A stretch of DNA of 64,000 nt from Oxalobacteraceae bacterium (GCA_947454475.1 CANGLD010000001.1:1-64000), one strand, 5' to 3'. Positions 1-11,125 are shown, counted from the first letter of the stretch. Notes: generated by a model from the sequence alone, not told the origin. A program made the numbers and translations.

Positions 1-62
1 GCAAAGATCCTAAGAATGAAACCTTAAAAAATACGCTGCAACGTTTGCGTATTAAATTGTAA
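1..62 (+). CDS. 3' end of an upstream CDS (probably a TPR-repeat protein, as often precedes lolB)
   Basis: Frame from base 3 reads KDPKNETLKNTLQRLRIKL* with TAA at 60-62; family guess is from synteny only. Confidence 0.5.
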   Translation, partial: KDPKNETLKNTLQRLRIKL

Positions 63-96
63 TAGCATGATGCTCTCCGATTACTAACGAAACAGC

Positions 97-684
97 ATGC
101 GTTGTTTAATTCTGGCTTTCATCTTACTGATAGGCGCTTGTAGTACCGCGCCCAGTATGAAAGCCGCATCACCCTCTGCGCCTTACTATGAGGCGATAAA
201 CTTAAGTGGCCGACTCTCAGTGAGTTACCAACAACAAGGCAAAGCACAGTCGCTACAAGGTAAGTTCACTTGGGATCAAACTGCCACTACCACACACATT
301 TCACTTTTTACTCCGTTAGGTCAAACGATAGTGCAGATTGTGATCGAACCTGATCGCGCACTACTACAACAAACTGGTGAAGCTTTGCGTATTGCCAATG
401 ATGTGAGTGCCCTTACCACTGATACCTTAGGTTGGCCTTTACCTGTTGCAGGTTTAAAGGAATGGCTACAAGGTTTTTATTCAAATGCCTTAGGCAAACA
501 ACAAGTGGTCATACGTGACGCACAGTCTGGTTTTATCAATAACGGTTGGGAAATTCATTATGTGCAATGGCAAGATGATGTATCGGGCTATAGCATTCCT
601 AAACGCATCGATTTAAAACATGTGAGTCAACGTCATGGCGACATCCATTTAAAAATTGTGATTGATAGCTGGATACCGAAATGA
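97..684 (+). CDS. lolB: Outer-membrane lipoprotein LolB
   Basis: Signal peptide with lipobox LIGAC; LolB-like body; ATGA overlap with ispE. Confidence 0.85.
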   Translation: MRCLILAFILLIGACSTAPSMKAASPSAPYYEAINLSGRLSVSYQQQGKAQSLQGKFTWDQTATTTHISLFTPLGQTIVQIVIEPDRALLQQTGEALRIANDVSALTTDTLGWPLPVAGLKEWLQGFYSNALGKQQVVIRDAQSGFINNGWEIHYVQWQDDVSGYSIPKRIDLKHVSQRHGDIHLKIVIDSWIPK

Positions 685-1547
685 CTACGCATCACTTTCC
701 CGCTCCCGCTAAATTAAATTTATTTTTGCACGTGATAGGCCAACGCAATGATGGCTATCACTTACTGCAGTCGGTCTTTATGCTGGTAGATTTACAAGAT
801 CAGTTATCCATTAGCTTGCGAGAGGATGGAGCAATCCATCTTAATTCTGGTATTGCCGGTGTGGATACATCAACAAATCTGGTGATGCGTGCTGCACGTT
901 TGTTAGAACAGTTTGCACTAGAGCGCGGACTGCCAATCGCTGGCGCCGATCTCTCTCTCGAAAAACACATTCCTATGGGTGGCGGTCTGGGAGGGGGTTC
1001 TTCCGACGCGGCGACTACACTGATCGCGCTGAATCATCTTTGGCAGTTGGGTCTGACACAGAGTGAACTCATGCAAATGGGGCTGCGCTTAGGTGCAGAT
1101 GTTCCGTTTTTTCTGCTCGGGCAAAATGCTTTTGTGGAGGGGATAGGCGAGCAGCTCACCCCCCTTAACCCCGAGGATGCTTGGTTCGTGGTTCTGCACC
1201 CTGGTGTGGCGGTTCCTACGCCTCTGATATTTGGGGCACCTCATTTGACACGAGACACCAAGTCCGTCAAAATGTCGGACTTTTCTTCTGGGCTATTTTC
1301 ATTCGGAAGAAATGATTTACAAGCAGTCGCAGAAAAGGCATTTCCAGAGGTTGCAGCCGCTTTGCAGTGGCTAGGAAAATTTGGTGACGCTAGGATGTCT
1401 GGTTCGGGAGCATGTGTGTTTGCCCGCATGTCAGACCAATCTGCTGCACAGGCTGTAGTGAGTCAAGTACCTGCGGGGTCTGGATGGCAAGCATGGCACT
1501 GCCAATCCTTACAAAGCCACCCTTTAGCAGGGTTGCTAGAAAAGTAA
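681..1547 (+). CDS. ispE: 4-diphosphocytidyl-2-C-methyl-D-erythritol kinase
   Basis: PAPAKLNLFLHVIGQRNDGYH start and PMGGGLGGGSSDAATTL GHMP kinase motif. Confidence 0.95.
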   Translation: MTTHHFPAPAKLNLFLHVIGQRNDGYHLLQSVFMLVDLQDQLSISLREDGAIHLNSGIAGVDTSTNLVMRAARLLEQFALERGLPIAGADLSLEKHIPMGGGLGGGSSDAATTLIALNHLWQLGLTQSELMQMGLRLGADVPFFLLGQNAFVEGIGEQLTPLNPEDAWFVVLHPGVAVPTPLIFGAPHLTRDTKSVKMSDFSSGLFSFGRNDLQAVAEKAFPEVAAALQWLGKFGDARMSGSGACVFARMSDQSAAQAVVSQVPAGSGWQAWHCQSLQSHPLAGLLEK

Positions 1548-1607
1548 CATGTCGTTTTACACAAAATTTGTCTGGCGAGCTCAGCGCGACAGACACACCG
1601 GTTGTGT

Positions 1608-1684
1608 AGGGGAATCGCCAAGCTGGTTAAGGCACTGGATTTTGATTCCAGCATTCCAAGGTTCGAATCCTTGTTCCCCTGCCA
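1608..1684 (+). tRNA. tRNA-Gln (anticodon TTG), CCA encoded
   Basis: Acceptor stem aggggaa/ttcccct, anticodon loop attTTGatt, T-arm ggttcgaatcc, terminal gcca. Confidence 0.93.
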
Positions 1685-1774
1685 TTGATAGAAGCGCGAA
1701 ACATTCCGTCAAGCCGCACGCTCTTACAGAGCGAGCGGCTTTCCAACTTATAACGTATCGCATCCTGAGGTCCT

Positions 1775-2740
1775 ATGGTCCACGAAAACCTAATGGTTTT
1801 TACCGGCAGTGCTAACCCGGAACTGGCTGCAGGCGTAGTTGGTCAGCTCGGTATCGCACTGGGTAAAGCGGTTGTATCGCGTTTCTCAGATGGTGAGATT
1901 GTGGTGGAGATTAACGAGAATGTGCGCGGCAAAGATGTCTTCGTCTTGCAATCAACTTGCGCACCAACGAATGACCACTTGATGGAAATTATGCTGATGG
2001 TCGATGCTTTAAAGCGCGCATCAGCAGGTCGCATCACTGCAGCCATTCCTTACTACGGCTATTCACGACAAGATCGTCGTCCGCGTTCAGCGCGTGTTGC
2101 AATCTCTGCCAAAGTGGTCGCGAATATGTTGCAGGAAGCGGGTGTAGAGCGTGTGCTAATTATGGATTTGCATGCAGATCAGATTCAGGGATTCTTTGAT
2201 ATCCCTGTTGATAATATTTATGCCTCACCGATTTTGCTGACTGATTTAGTTGAAAAAAATTACGATGATTTACTCGTCGTGTCTCCTGATGTCGGTGGTG
2301 TTGTTCGCGCAAGAGCCTTAGCGAAACGATTAAATTGCGACTTAGCGATTATTGATAAACGTCGCCCTAAAGCCAATGTGTCTGAAGTCATGAACATTAT
2401 TGGTGAAGTAGAAGGTCGTAATTGCGTGATCATGGATGACATGGTTGATACAGCCGGCACGCTGACGAAAGCAGCAGAAGTGTTGAAAGAGCGTGGCGCA
2501 AAGAAAGTGGTGGCCTATTGCACGCACGCAGTGCTCTCTGGACCAGCAGTAGATCGTATACAGAACTCGCCATTAGATGAATTAGTTGTCACTGATACGA
2601 TTCCTTTGACCGCGCAAGCGAAAGCCTGCGGCAAGATCAGACAATTAACTTGCGCGTCCTTATTGGCTGAAACCTTTAAGCGTATCAGCCAAGGTAATTC
2701 AGTGATGTCTTTGTTTGCTGAGGATGAAGCAGGAAATTAA
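1775..2740 (+). CDS. prs: Ribose-phosphate pyrophosphokinase
   Basis: [12 protein letters not shown]..., [29 protein letters not shown]-binding motif. Confidence 0.97.
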   Translation: MVHENLMVFTGSANPELAAGVVGQLGIALGKAVVSRFSDGEIVVEINENVRGKDVFVLQSTCAPTNDHLMEIMLMVDALKRASAGRITAAIPYYGYSRQDRRPRSARVAISAKVVANMLQEAGVERVLIMDLHADQIQGFFDIPVDNIYASPILLTDLVEKNYDDLLVVSPDVGGVVRARALAKRLNCDLAIIDKRRPKANVSEVMNIIGEVEGRNCVIMDDMVDTAGTLTKAAEVLKERGAKKVVAYCTHAVLSGPAVDRIQNSPLDELVVTDTIPLTAQAKACGKIRQLTCASLLAETFKRISQGNSVMSLFAEDEAGN

Positions 2741-2852
2741 GTTTGAGTTGTAAACAGAATGTGAGTGCAGTGTCATGCTGTACTTTAATCATCATCCCCT
2801 GGTCGCGGGGGATGACAATCTTGGGAAACTATTCCCTCTTTAGGAGTTAAAC

Positions 2853-3473
2853 ATGAAAATTGTTGCTTTTCCACGTACTGAGCAGGGGTCCGGAGCGAGC
2901 CGCCGCCTGCGCAAAGCGGGGCATACACCAGGCATTATTTATGGTGGTACCGCCGCACCAGTGAACATCGCTCTTGATCACAACGCGCTCTATCATGCGT
3001 TGAAAAAAGAAGCTTTTCATTCTTCCATTTTGGATATGGATGTAGGCGGTAAAGTTGAAAAAGTATTGCTGCGTGATTTTCAAGTCCATGCATACAAACA
3101 ATTAGTGTTGCATGCTGATTTTCAGCGCGTTGATGAAAACCAAAAAATCCACATGAAAGTGCCTCTGCATTTTGTTCACGCTGATGTATCTCCAGCAGTG
3201 AAATTAGGCGCTGGCATTATTAGCCATGTTATGACTGATTTGGACATTAGCTGCTTGCCGAAAGATCTGCCTGAATTCATCGAAGTAGATTTATCTAAGA
3301 TGGAATTAGGCACATCATTGCACTTAGCTGATCTGAAACTACCATCTGGTGTTTCTGCTGTTCATGCAAAAGACAATCCAACGATTGCTACCGCATCCGT
3401 ACCTGGCGGTGGTAAGGCTGATGCAGTTGCTGAACCTGCAGCTGCTGCACCTGCAGCTGAAGAGAAAAAATAA
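2853..3473 (+). CDS. rplY: 50S ribosomal protein L25/general stress protein Ctc
   Basis: L25/TL5 fold sequence with Ala/Glu-rich C-terminal tail; prs-rplY-pth synteny. Confidence 0.95.
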   Translation: MKIVAFPRTEQGSGASRRLRKAGHTPGIIYGGTAAPVNIALDHNALYHALKKEAFHSSILDMDVGGKVEKVLLRDFQVHAYKQLVLHADFQRVDENQKIHMKVPLHFVHADVSPAVKLGAGIISHVMTDLDISCLPKDLPEFIEVDLSKMELGTSLHLADLKLPSGVSAVHAKDNPTIATASVPGGGKADAVAEPAAAAPAAEEKK

Positions 3474-3502
3474 TTCTGCGCTTTTAACTAGGCAGAATAA
3501 TC

Positions 3503-3532
3503 AGCCCGCTCTTTTTGAGCGGGCTTTTTTTT
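3503..3532 (+). terminator. Rho-independent terminator after rplY
   Basis: AGCCCGCTC-ttttt-GAGCGGGCT followed by a T run. Confidence 0.9.
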
Positions 3533-3653
3533 ACGATATTCTCTTTAAAACACTCGCCATTAATTCAGTGCTCATAGATTGTTTGCATGCTCTAAGTAAT
3601 AACATGCATCACAAATGAGAGATAATCTTTGTATTCCATCACCTCGACTTATT

Positions 3654-4226
3654 ATGTCCATACGCTTAATCGTCGGCCTCGGCAATCCCGGTAGCGAATA
3701 CGAACTAACTCGACATAATGCTGGCTTCTGGCTCATTGATCGTCTCGCTGGCTCTGGCTTACAACGCGAAGCACGCTTTCATGGACTGGCAAAAAAAATG
3801 CGCGTTGCGGATGAAGAAGTGTTTTTACTCGAGCCACAAACTTTTATGAATCGTTCAGGACTCTCTGTCGCTGCGTTGAGTCGCTTTTATAAAATCGATC
3901 CTGATCAAATTCTTGTTGTACATGATGAATTAGATCTACCACCTGGTTCGTCGAAATTAAAAAAAGGGGGCTCTTCGGGTGGACATAATGGCCTAAAAGA
4001 TATTACGGCAGCACTCGGTACGCAAGAGTACTGGCGACTACGTTTAGGTATCGGTCATCCACGCGAATTACAACTGCAACAAGGCGTAGCGGATTTTGTA
4101 TTGCATCGACCACGCAAAGAAGAACAAAACCTGATTGATGAGGCCATAGATAAAAGTCTGGCTGTTATTCCTCTGCTGTGTCAGGGCTTGTTTGAAAAAG
4201 CCCTGCTAGAGCTGCATACGCGTTAA
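3654..4226 (+). CDS. pth: Peptidyl-tRNA hydrolase (start moved to ATG 3654)
   Basis: [29 protein letters not shown]; the ORF-track start at 3615 adds a non-homologous 13-aa extension. Confidence 0.95.
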   Translation: MSIRLIVGLGNPGSEYELTRHNAGFWLIDRLAGSGLQREARFHGLAKKMRVADEEVFLLEPQTFMNRSGLSVAALSRFYKIDPDQILVVHDELDLPPGSSKLKKGGSSGGHNGLKDITAALGTQEYWRLRLGIGHPRELQLQQGVADFVLHRPRKEEQNLIDEAIDKSLAVIPLLCQGLFEKALLELHTR

Positions 4227-4369
4227 TCCACTATTCGCACGCTGTTCACAATAACGATACTCTAAGCTTCATTGCGCGCCTTCCTGTGACCTGTTTTACC
4301 CAGTCACATCCCATCCCTTGTTTATGGGAGTGGCAGATTCCCTCCAAAAGAATTCACACTCTTTTATTA

Positions 4370-4425
4370 TTATCAAAAAAATATTAATCAAGGTATTACT
4401 TTTTTGATAACCCCTGACGTATAAT
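4370..4425 (+). promoter_or_regulatory. Candidate H-NS-gene promoter with overlapping AT-rich inverted repeat
   Basis: TTATCAAAAAA (4370-4380) / TTTTTTGATAA (4400-4410) perfect 11-bp arms, then TATAAT at 4420-4425. Confidence 0.55.
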
Positions 4426-4496
4426 CCCGCCACACGCCAGAAAATGGCCTCCTGGCTGGTTGATTTTTTGAAAACTTTCAATGACGGGGAATACTG

Positions 4497-4790
4497 ATGA
4501 GCACTTACAAAGAACTGCAAGGTCAAATTGAAAAACTACAACATGAAGCGGAAAACGCTAGAAAAAATGAATTAATAAACGCGATCAATGATATTCAAAT
4601 CAAAATGAAAGAATATGGTATTTCTGCAGATGATTTGGGTATAGGCGGTCGCAAAAGACTAGGCAAAGCTACACGCAAACCAGTGGCGCCTAAATATAGA
4701 AATAATACGACCGGAGAAACTTGGAGCGGTCGCGGCAAACCACCAAAATGGATGGCAGGTCACGATAAGTCGCAATACTTAATCAAATAA
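4497..4790 (+). CDS. H-NS family nucleoid-associated protein
   Basis: Coiled-coil N-terminus; C-terminal YRNNTTGETWSGRGKPPKWM DNA-binding motif. Confidence 0.95.
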   Translation: MSTYKELQGQIEKLQHEAENARKNELINAINDIQIKMKEYGISADDLGIGGRKRLGKATRKPVAPKYRNNTTGETWSGRGKPPKWMAGHDKSQYLIK

Positions 4791-4812
4791 ATCTAGTTTT
4801 ACCGTATAAAAA

Positions 4813-4848
4813 AAGTGCCGCTTGTTGCAAAACAAGCGGCACTTTTTT
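4813..4848 (+). terminator. Rho-independent terminator after the H-NS gene
   Basis: AGTGCCGCTTGTT / AACAAGCGGCACT stem followed by TTTTTT. Confidence 0.9.
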
Positions 4849-4933
4849 ATTTCAATTCAAAACAACCTGCGTATTACCCGATGTATTTTTAAAACCTCAT
4901 AACTACGCATACGTTTCAAAAATAATTTTGCGA

Positions 4934-5530
4934 TTAACGTAAAAAACCGCGCGCGAATCCTAAGAATAGGATGCGCGTATCTAACCAAAATCCTCGCTCT
5001 GCCACATAGCGCTTTGCATAATTTAATCGTATAGGTAAAACCTGCTCCACATAAGCTTGCTCAAGTTCATCGCCTTCTAAACCCGCTAGCATACGTTTTT
5101 CATCTGTAAATTCTATCGTGGCGAGATCAGCCAAACCCGGCTTGATAGACAAAATCAATTTTCTATCTTCAGTAGGATAACAACCTACATAGCGTGGCAA
5201 CTCAGCACGCGGCCCTACCAAACTTAAATCACCGCGCAATACATTCATCAACAAAGGCCATTGCGCGATGCCTAAGCGTCGTAACACACCCCCTACACGG
5301 GTTACTTGCTCATCATGACAACCGCCTACCATTTCCATAGCATCCGGTTCGGTAACAGCTGTATGAAATTCAAATACTTTCACCATCCGACCATGTCGAC
5401 CCACTCGATGAGGACGCGCCAAAACAGGTCCGCGTGATTCCAGCCAAATACATAGCGCAATCAAGATTGCAAACGGCATCAACACCAGCATGGCCAGTAA
5501 AGATAAAACCACATCAACACTACGTTTCAT
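4934..5530 (-). CDS. Small sugar transferase (monotopic phosphoglycosyl transferase family) with degenerate catalytic dyad
   Basis: N-terminal KRSVDVVLSLLAMLVLMPFAILIAL re-entrant helix, NVLRGDLSLVGPRAELPRYV, KPGLADLATIEF; canonical LDELPQL position reads IAQWPLL. Confidence 0.85.
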   Translation of the reverse strand: MKRSVDVVLSLLAMLVLMPFAILIALCIWLESRGPVLARPHRVGRHGRMVKVFEFHTAVTEPDAMEMVGGCHDEQVTRVGGVLRRLGIAQWPLLMNVLRGDLSLVGPRAELPRYVGCYPTEDRKLILSIKPGLADLATIEFTDEKRMLAGLEGDELEQAYVEQVLPIRLNYAKRYVAERGFWLDTRILFLGFARGFLR

Positions 5531-5719
5531 ACTTATCCACTCCTACGAATAATCACTACATCAACTTTGGCTGAATCTCACTCAGTTCTCAATTCAAACA
5601 CAGCAACCCAGCGCTACTACGAATGCGAGCATCACCAAGAGTACAATACTGCTTTTATTTTCTAGCGTGTGCAGGCTCGTTTGCAGCACACGAAAACACT
5701 CTCTTAGTCAGATCATCTC

Positions 5720-6811
5720 ATGAGTCTTCAATGCGGCATCGTCGGCCTACCTAACGTAGGCAAATCCACTCTGTTTAATGCGCTCACCAAAGCAGGCATA
5801 CCAGCAGAAAACTATCCATTTTGCACGATAGAACCGAATGTCGGTGTAGTGGAAGTGCCCGATCCACGTCTGGATCAGCTTGCTGAAATCGTCAAACCAG
5901 AGCGCGTTTTACCAGCGACGGTGGAATTCGTTGATATCGCCGGCCTCGTTGCAGGAGCATCTAAAGGCGAAGGCTTGGGCAATCAGTTTTTAGCGCACAT
6001 CCGTGAAACTGATGCCATCGTCAATGTCGTACGCTGTTTTGAAGATGCAAATGTGATTCACGTCGCCGGCAAAGTCAGCCCGTTGGATGATATCGCTGTG
6101 ATTCAAACCGAACTCGCTTTAGCGGATATGGGTACGGTAGAAAAAGCCATACATAGAGAAACGAAAAAAGCGCGCTCAGGCGATAAAGATGCTGCTGCAC
6201 TCGTGACACTCATGGAGAAAGTCCTGACTGGTCTGAATGATGCTATTCCAGTGCGTGCCATGGGCTTCGATAAAGACCAACTAGCTATGTTGAAGCCTTT
6301 GTGTTTGATAACAGCTAAACCCGCTATGTATGTAGCGAATGTGTCAGACACGGGATTTACGAATAATCCCTTGCTCGATACCTTAACGAATTATGCAAAA
6401 ACACAAAACGCACCTATCGTTGCGATTTGCGCTTCCATAGAATCAGAAATTGCAGATCTTGAAGATGCAGATAAAGAAGCATTTCTAACGGATATGGGTA
6501 TGCAAGAACCTGGCTTGAATCGTTTAATTCGTGCGGCTTTTTCTTTACTTGGTTTACAAACGTATTTCACTGCTGGCGTAAAAGAAGTCAGAGCATGGAC
6601 TATCCACACTGGCGACACAGCGCCTCAAGCAGCAGGTGTGATCCACACCGATTTTGAACGCGGTTTTATTCGCGCGCAAACTATCGCGTTTGAAGATTTC
6701 ATTGGTCACAAAGGCGAGCAAGGCGCAAAAGAAGCCGGCAAGATGCGCGCGGAAGGAAAAGAGTACATCGTGAAAGATGGCGATGTATTGAATTTCTTGT
6801 TTAACGTGTAA
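5720..6811 (+). CDS. ychF: Redox-regulated ATPase YchF
   Basis: [35 protein letters not shown]. Confidence 0.97.
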   Translation: MSLQCGIVGLPNVGKSTLFNALTKAGIPAENYPFCTIEPNVGVVEVPDPRLDQLAEIVKPERVLPATVEFVDIAGLVAGASKGEGLGNQFLAHIRETDAIVNVVRCFEDANVIHVAGKVSPLDDIAVIQTELALADMGTVEKAIHRETKKARSGDKDAAALVTLMEKVLTGLNDAIPVRAMGFDKDQLAMLKPLCLITAKPAMYVANVSDTGFTNNPLLDTLTNYAKTQNAPIVAICASIESEIADLEDADKEAFLTDMGMQEPGLNRLIRAAFSLLGLQTYFTAGVKEVRAWTIHTGDTAPQAAGVIHTDFERGFIRAQTIAFEDFIGHKGEQGAKEAGKMRAEGKEYIVKDGDVLNFLFNV

Positions 6812-6830
6812 TTCCAATACGCGACTAAAA

Positions 6831-7085
6831 TTAACTTTGCGTGCTTTTTAGTTTTTCGTATTTAGCCATCAACTGTTCTTTGCTTTCATGCCAATCGGGA
6901 TCGAGTGGTATGCAAGCAACCGGACAAACTTGTTGACACTGTGGCTCATTGAAATGCCCCACGCATTCGGTGCATTTATTCGGATCGATCTGATAGATCT
7001 CTGCTCCCATGAAGATAGCTTCATTAGGACACTCGGGTTCGCACACATCGCAATTGATGCAGTCTTGTGTGATTTTTAATGCCAC
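6831..7085 (-). CDS. YfhL-type 2[4Fe-4S] ferredoxin
   Basis: CINCDVCEPECPNEAI ... CTECVGHFNEPQCQQVCPVACI. Confidence 0.93.
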   Translation of the reverse strand: MALKITQDCINCDVCEPECPNEAIFMGAEIYQIDPNKCTECVGHFNEPQCQQVCPVACIPLDPDWHESKEQLMAKYEKLKSTQS

Positions 7086-7099
7086 GATCGCAAACCCAA

Positions 7100-7594
<495 letters not shown>

Positions 7595-7659
7595 TCATAA
7601 TTTTCAAAGCGACCGACTAAATCGGTGCGCTCTCTACGGACGGGAATTATGCACTAAAT

Positions 7660-8262
7660 TTAGCGGGTATTTGCTGCTGACAACAAAGCATAATGCACCG
7701 CGCCAGCCTTGCCCGATCGTATGATGTCCCAACCGGAGAGCCAGTCCGGAAAAGCCTCGTCAGATAAGGCTTCTGCATGTTCGGCATACACCAAGCCTCC
7801 TGCTGCCAAACGCTCTTTACAGAGCGCCAACATGCTAGGCAAGATGTTCAATTGATAAGGCGGGTCTAAAAAAATCAGATCAAACTTATCCTGCATGGTC
7901 GCGAGCATTCTATGCGCGTCACCAGGCATTAGGGTCATCTGTGTTGCTTTAAGTTTCAACTGATTGGCTCTGAGTTGCGCAATTGCCGCCGGATGCGATT
8001 CCACCAACACAGCACGAGCTGCGCCGCGACTCATTGCTTCAAAGCCTAATGCACCAGTTCCAGCGAATAAATCCAAACAAGACAACTGTGACCAGTTAGC
8101 TGACTTTAAGTGCTCCAACCAATTGAATACGGTTTCACGCACTCTATCTGGAGTGGGACGCAATCCTTCAATCTCGGGTACTGGCAAGGGCGTGCGCTTC
8201 CACTGACCGCCTATGATGCGCACTTGTCGCGGCAACTGCTTAGACCGGTTTTTCATCTGCAT
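7660..8262 (-). CDS. rsmD: 16S rRNA (guanine966-N2)-methyltransferase
   Basis: RIIGGQWKRTPLPVP, RPTPDRVRETVFNWL, LDLFAGTGALGFEA, DPPY. Confidence 0.95.
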   Translation of the reverse strand: MQMKNRSKQLPRQVRIIGGQWKRTPLPVPEIEGLRPTPDRVRETVFNWLEHLKSANWSQLSCLDLFAGTGALGFEAMSRGAARAVLVESHPAAIAQLRANQLKLKATQMTLMPGDAHRMLATMQDKFDLIFLDPPYQLNILPSMLALCKERLAAGGLVYAEHAEALSDEAFPDWLSGWDIIRSGKAGAVHYALLSAANTR

Positions 8263-8273
8263 GGATTACCGAA

Positions 8274-9596
8274 TTAATTTCCACCTACTACCACCGTCAC
8301 CATCTTATCCATCGCAAGCTTGCGATTAAATGCTGAGCGTATATCTGTCAGCGTTACTTTCGCTACTTGCGCTGTCCACGTGTCTAAATAATCAAGTGGC
8401 ATTTGGTAATAACCAATCACGGCGATGTTATCTAAAATTTTGCGATTGTTATCGATACGTAATGCAAAACCACCAATTAAATTATCTTTAGCAGCTTTTA
8501 ATTCTGCTTCGGTTGGACCAGTTTGTAAGTACGCTGCAATTTGCTCACGCACTACTTTTAATGCCTCATCAGCTTGATCTTTACGGGTTTGTAATCCAGC
8601 TTGATAAGGGCCGGGCTGTTCCATCGCATTAAAGTAACTGTACACACTGTAAGCGAGGCCACGTTTTTCTCTGACTTCTTTTGTTAGTCGCGAAACAAAA
8701 CCTCCACCACCCAAGATGTAATTACCTACTGTGAGTGCAAACACATCGGCATCGCCACGTTGTAATGCAGGCATGCCTATCAAGATATGTGCTTGCGATG
8801 CAGGATGGGGTATGCGTTGCTCTACTGCTTTCGGCGCCACAACTGGTGTGATCGTTGCCAGCGGCCCACCTTGCGGCAAACGTGCAGTGAGTTGACGTGC
8901 TATCTCATCTGCTTGCGCACGATTGATATCACCAATTATGGCAATCACAGCGCGATTCGCCACATAGTGCGTAGCATGAAATTGCAGTAAATCTTCACGC
9001 GTAATCGCTGTTACTGTATCAACCGTCGCTTCATTGGCATAAGGATGTTCTGCATAAGCTAAATGCCAAAACGCTTTCTCTGCAATTGATTCAGGTTTAG
9101 TTTCCGCTTCTTTAATACTTGAAATCGTACGCGCTTTATCACGCACCAAAAAATCTTCTGGCATGCTTGGATGCGCTAACAAACGCGCTAACAATAAAAC
9201 CGCTTGTTGTCTCTCTGCTGCTGAAGCGAGTGTGCGCACTGACAAACCACTACGATCTGTACCAGGCCCTCCACCACGTTGCGCAGCAATATCCGCAAAT
9301 GCATCGGAAATTTGTGCTTCCGTTAGTGCAGGCTCCTCAGCGCCACTCGATAACTTAGCAGCACGAATACCTCGTCCCAACATACTATTAGTTAGAGCAG
9401 CAACACCGGATTTGCCTTTAGGATCACGCCTAGCACCTGCATCAAATTCCACGCTCACATCTAGCAGTGGAATACTATGATTCTCTACAAAATAAACACG
9501 CGCACCATTTTCTAATGTCCAGTGTTGAATATTCAATGCAGCTTGTGCAGCAGTCGATGCTAAGAGCACAAACATGATCAATGTTTTTTTAAACAT
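8274..9596 (-). CDS. M16 family peptidase-like protein lacking the HxxEH motif
   Basis: M16 architecture but the zinc-site position reads GVAALTNSML; signal peptide. Confidence 0.88.
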   Translation of the reverse strand: MFKKTLIMFVLLASTAAQAALNIQHWTLENGARVYFVENHSIPLLDVSVEFDAGARRDPKGKSGVAALTNSMLGRGIRAAKLSSGAEEPALTEAQISDAFADIAAQRGGGPGTDRSGLSVRTLASAAERQQAVLLLARLLAHPSMPEDFLVRDKARTISSIKEAETKPESIAEKAFWHLAYAEHPYANEATVDTVTAITREDLLQFHATHYVANRAVIAIIGDINRAQADEIARQLTARLPQGGPLATITPVVAPKAVEQRIPHPASQAHILIGMPALQRGDADVFALTVGNYILGGGGFVSRLTKEVREKRGLAYSVYSYFNAMEQPGPYQAGLQTRKDQADEALKVVREQIAAYLQTGPTEAELKAAKDNLIGGFALRIDNNRKILDNIAVIGYYQMPLDYLDTWTAQVAKVTLTDIRSAFNRKLAMDKMVTVVVGGN

Positions 9597-9633
9597 GATG
9601 ATTAATCCTTGTTATAAATAGATGTGCACTGAT

Positions 9634-11028
9634 TTAATGACGTAAGCCAGTTGGACTAGGTGCTTTTTTCTGACTTGCGTCGACTGGCAAAGGCACGAGT
9701 GATGCAACGGTGAGTTGATCATCAGTAAAATATTTTTTAGCGACTGCCTGTACTTGCTCAGGCGTCACAGCAGCTAGTTTTTCTATGATGCGATCTATCT
9801 GTTTATAGGAAATGCCAGCCATCTCCATCCCACCTATTTCCATAGCCTGACCAAAAATAGAATCGCGCTTATAGACTTGGCTAGCAATCAACTGTCGCTT
9901 CACACGGTTTAACTCTGAAGGCGACACACCATCTTTAGCAATGCGCGTAACTTCATCGCGTAAACGTTGTTCTAGTTGTTCTGTTGTCGTGCCTTGTGCT
10001 GGCACACCCATCAACATGAACAAACTTGGACCACGTGAGGTATTGTCGTAACTTGCACCTGCTGACGTGGCGACTCTATCGGTACGTACTAATTTTGCAG
10101 GTAATCGTGCATTGTCATACCCATCCAACACAGCAGACAGTACATCGAGTGCATGTACATCATCATCTTTTTCTACATCGCGCAGAGTTGGCGCTTTATA
10201 GGCAAGTACGAGATAAGGATTTTCTGCTGGCGCTTGCACCACCACACGTCGTATGCCAGTTTGTTGTGGTTCATTTTGCGGCTTAGTTTTTGGCAGCGTT
10301 TTCACTGGAATCTTGCCAAAATATTTTTCAGCTAAAACAAATACACGCTTTGCATCGACATCGCCTGTCACCACCATAGTCGCGTTATTAGGGGCATACC
10401 ACCGCTCATACCAAGCTAATGCATCAGCTGCTGTCATATTTTTCAAATCATCCATCCACCCTACGATAGGATTACGATAAGGATGCGCTACAAACGCTGT
10501 TGCATTCAATGCTTCAAAGACTTTAGAAATTGGTTGATCGTCTGTACGTAAACGACGCTCTTCCATCACGACATTAATTTCTTTGGCAAATTCAGCCTTA
10601 TCCATAGTTAAGTTTTGCATGCGATCAGCTTCTAGTGCCATCACATCCTCTAACCGTGATTTTTCAATTTGTTGAAAATAGGCGGTGTAATCTTTACTCG
10701 TGAAGGCATTATCTCGACCTCCCAGTGCGGCTACCTTTGCACTAAAGTCACCCGGCTTTAATTTTTTTGTGCCTTTGAACATCATGTGTTCAAGTACGTG
10801 AGCCACGCCAGTAGTGCCACTCAGCTCATCCATTGAGCCTATGCGATACCAAATCATGTGAGCAACGGTGGGAGCACGTTTATCTTCCTGCACAATAATG
10901 CGCAAACCATTTGCCAGCCTGTACTCTTGTGCTTGACTGCCTGCCACTGCTTGGGAAGTGAAACATCCCAGAATGGTTGTCAGACAAACACTGATAAACG
11001 CTATATTTTTAATCCAAAAATTCATCAT
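9634..11028 (-). CDS. M16 family zinc metallopeptidase
   Basis: GVAHVLEHMMFKGT (HxxEH) zinc motif; signal peptide. Confidence 0.92.
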   Translation of the reverse strand: MMNFWIKNIAFISVCLTTILGCFTSQAVAGSQAQEYRLANGLRIIVQEDKRAPTVAHMIWYRIGSMDELSGTTGVAHVLEHMMFKGTKKLKPGDFSAKVAALGGRDNAFTSKDYTAYFQQIEKSRLEDVMALEADRMQNLTMDKAEFAKEINVVMEERRLRTDDQPISKVFEALNATAFVAHPYRNPIVGWMDDLKNMTAADALAWYERWYAPNNATMVVTGDVDAKRVFVLAEKYFGKIPVKTLPKTKPQNEPQQTGIRRVVVQAPAENPYLVLAYKAPTLRDVEKDDDVHALDVLSAVLDGYDNARLPAKLVRTDRVATSAGASYDNTSRGPSLFMLMGVPAQGTTTEQLEQRLRDEVTRIAKDGVSPSELNRVKRQLIASQVYKRDSIFGQAMEIGGMEMAGISYKQIDRIIEKLAAVTPEQVQAVAKKYFTDDQLTVASLVPLPVDASQKKAPSPTGLRH

Positions 11029-11125
11029 CTCTGCTCTGCTAAAATAGAACGGTCTAAAGGCAAGGAAGTTTTGATTGTATCTGCTTGTTTTTATCTCTGC
11101 TTTTCACCTCACATAAATCAACCCG

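Noticed and set aside
1549-1815. 88-aa ORF spanning the tRNA-Gln
   Set aside because: It overlaps a confident tRNA and the prs start; its antisense counterpart 1581..1763 is likewise a tRNA artefact
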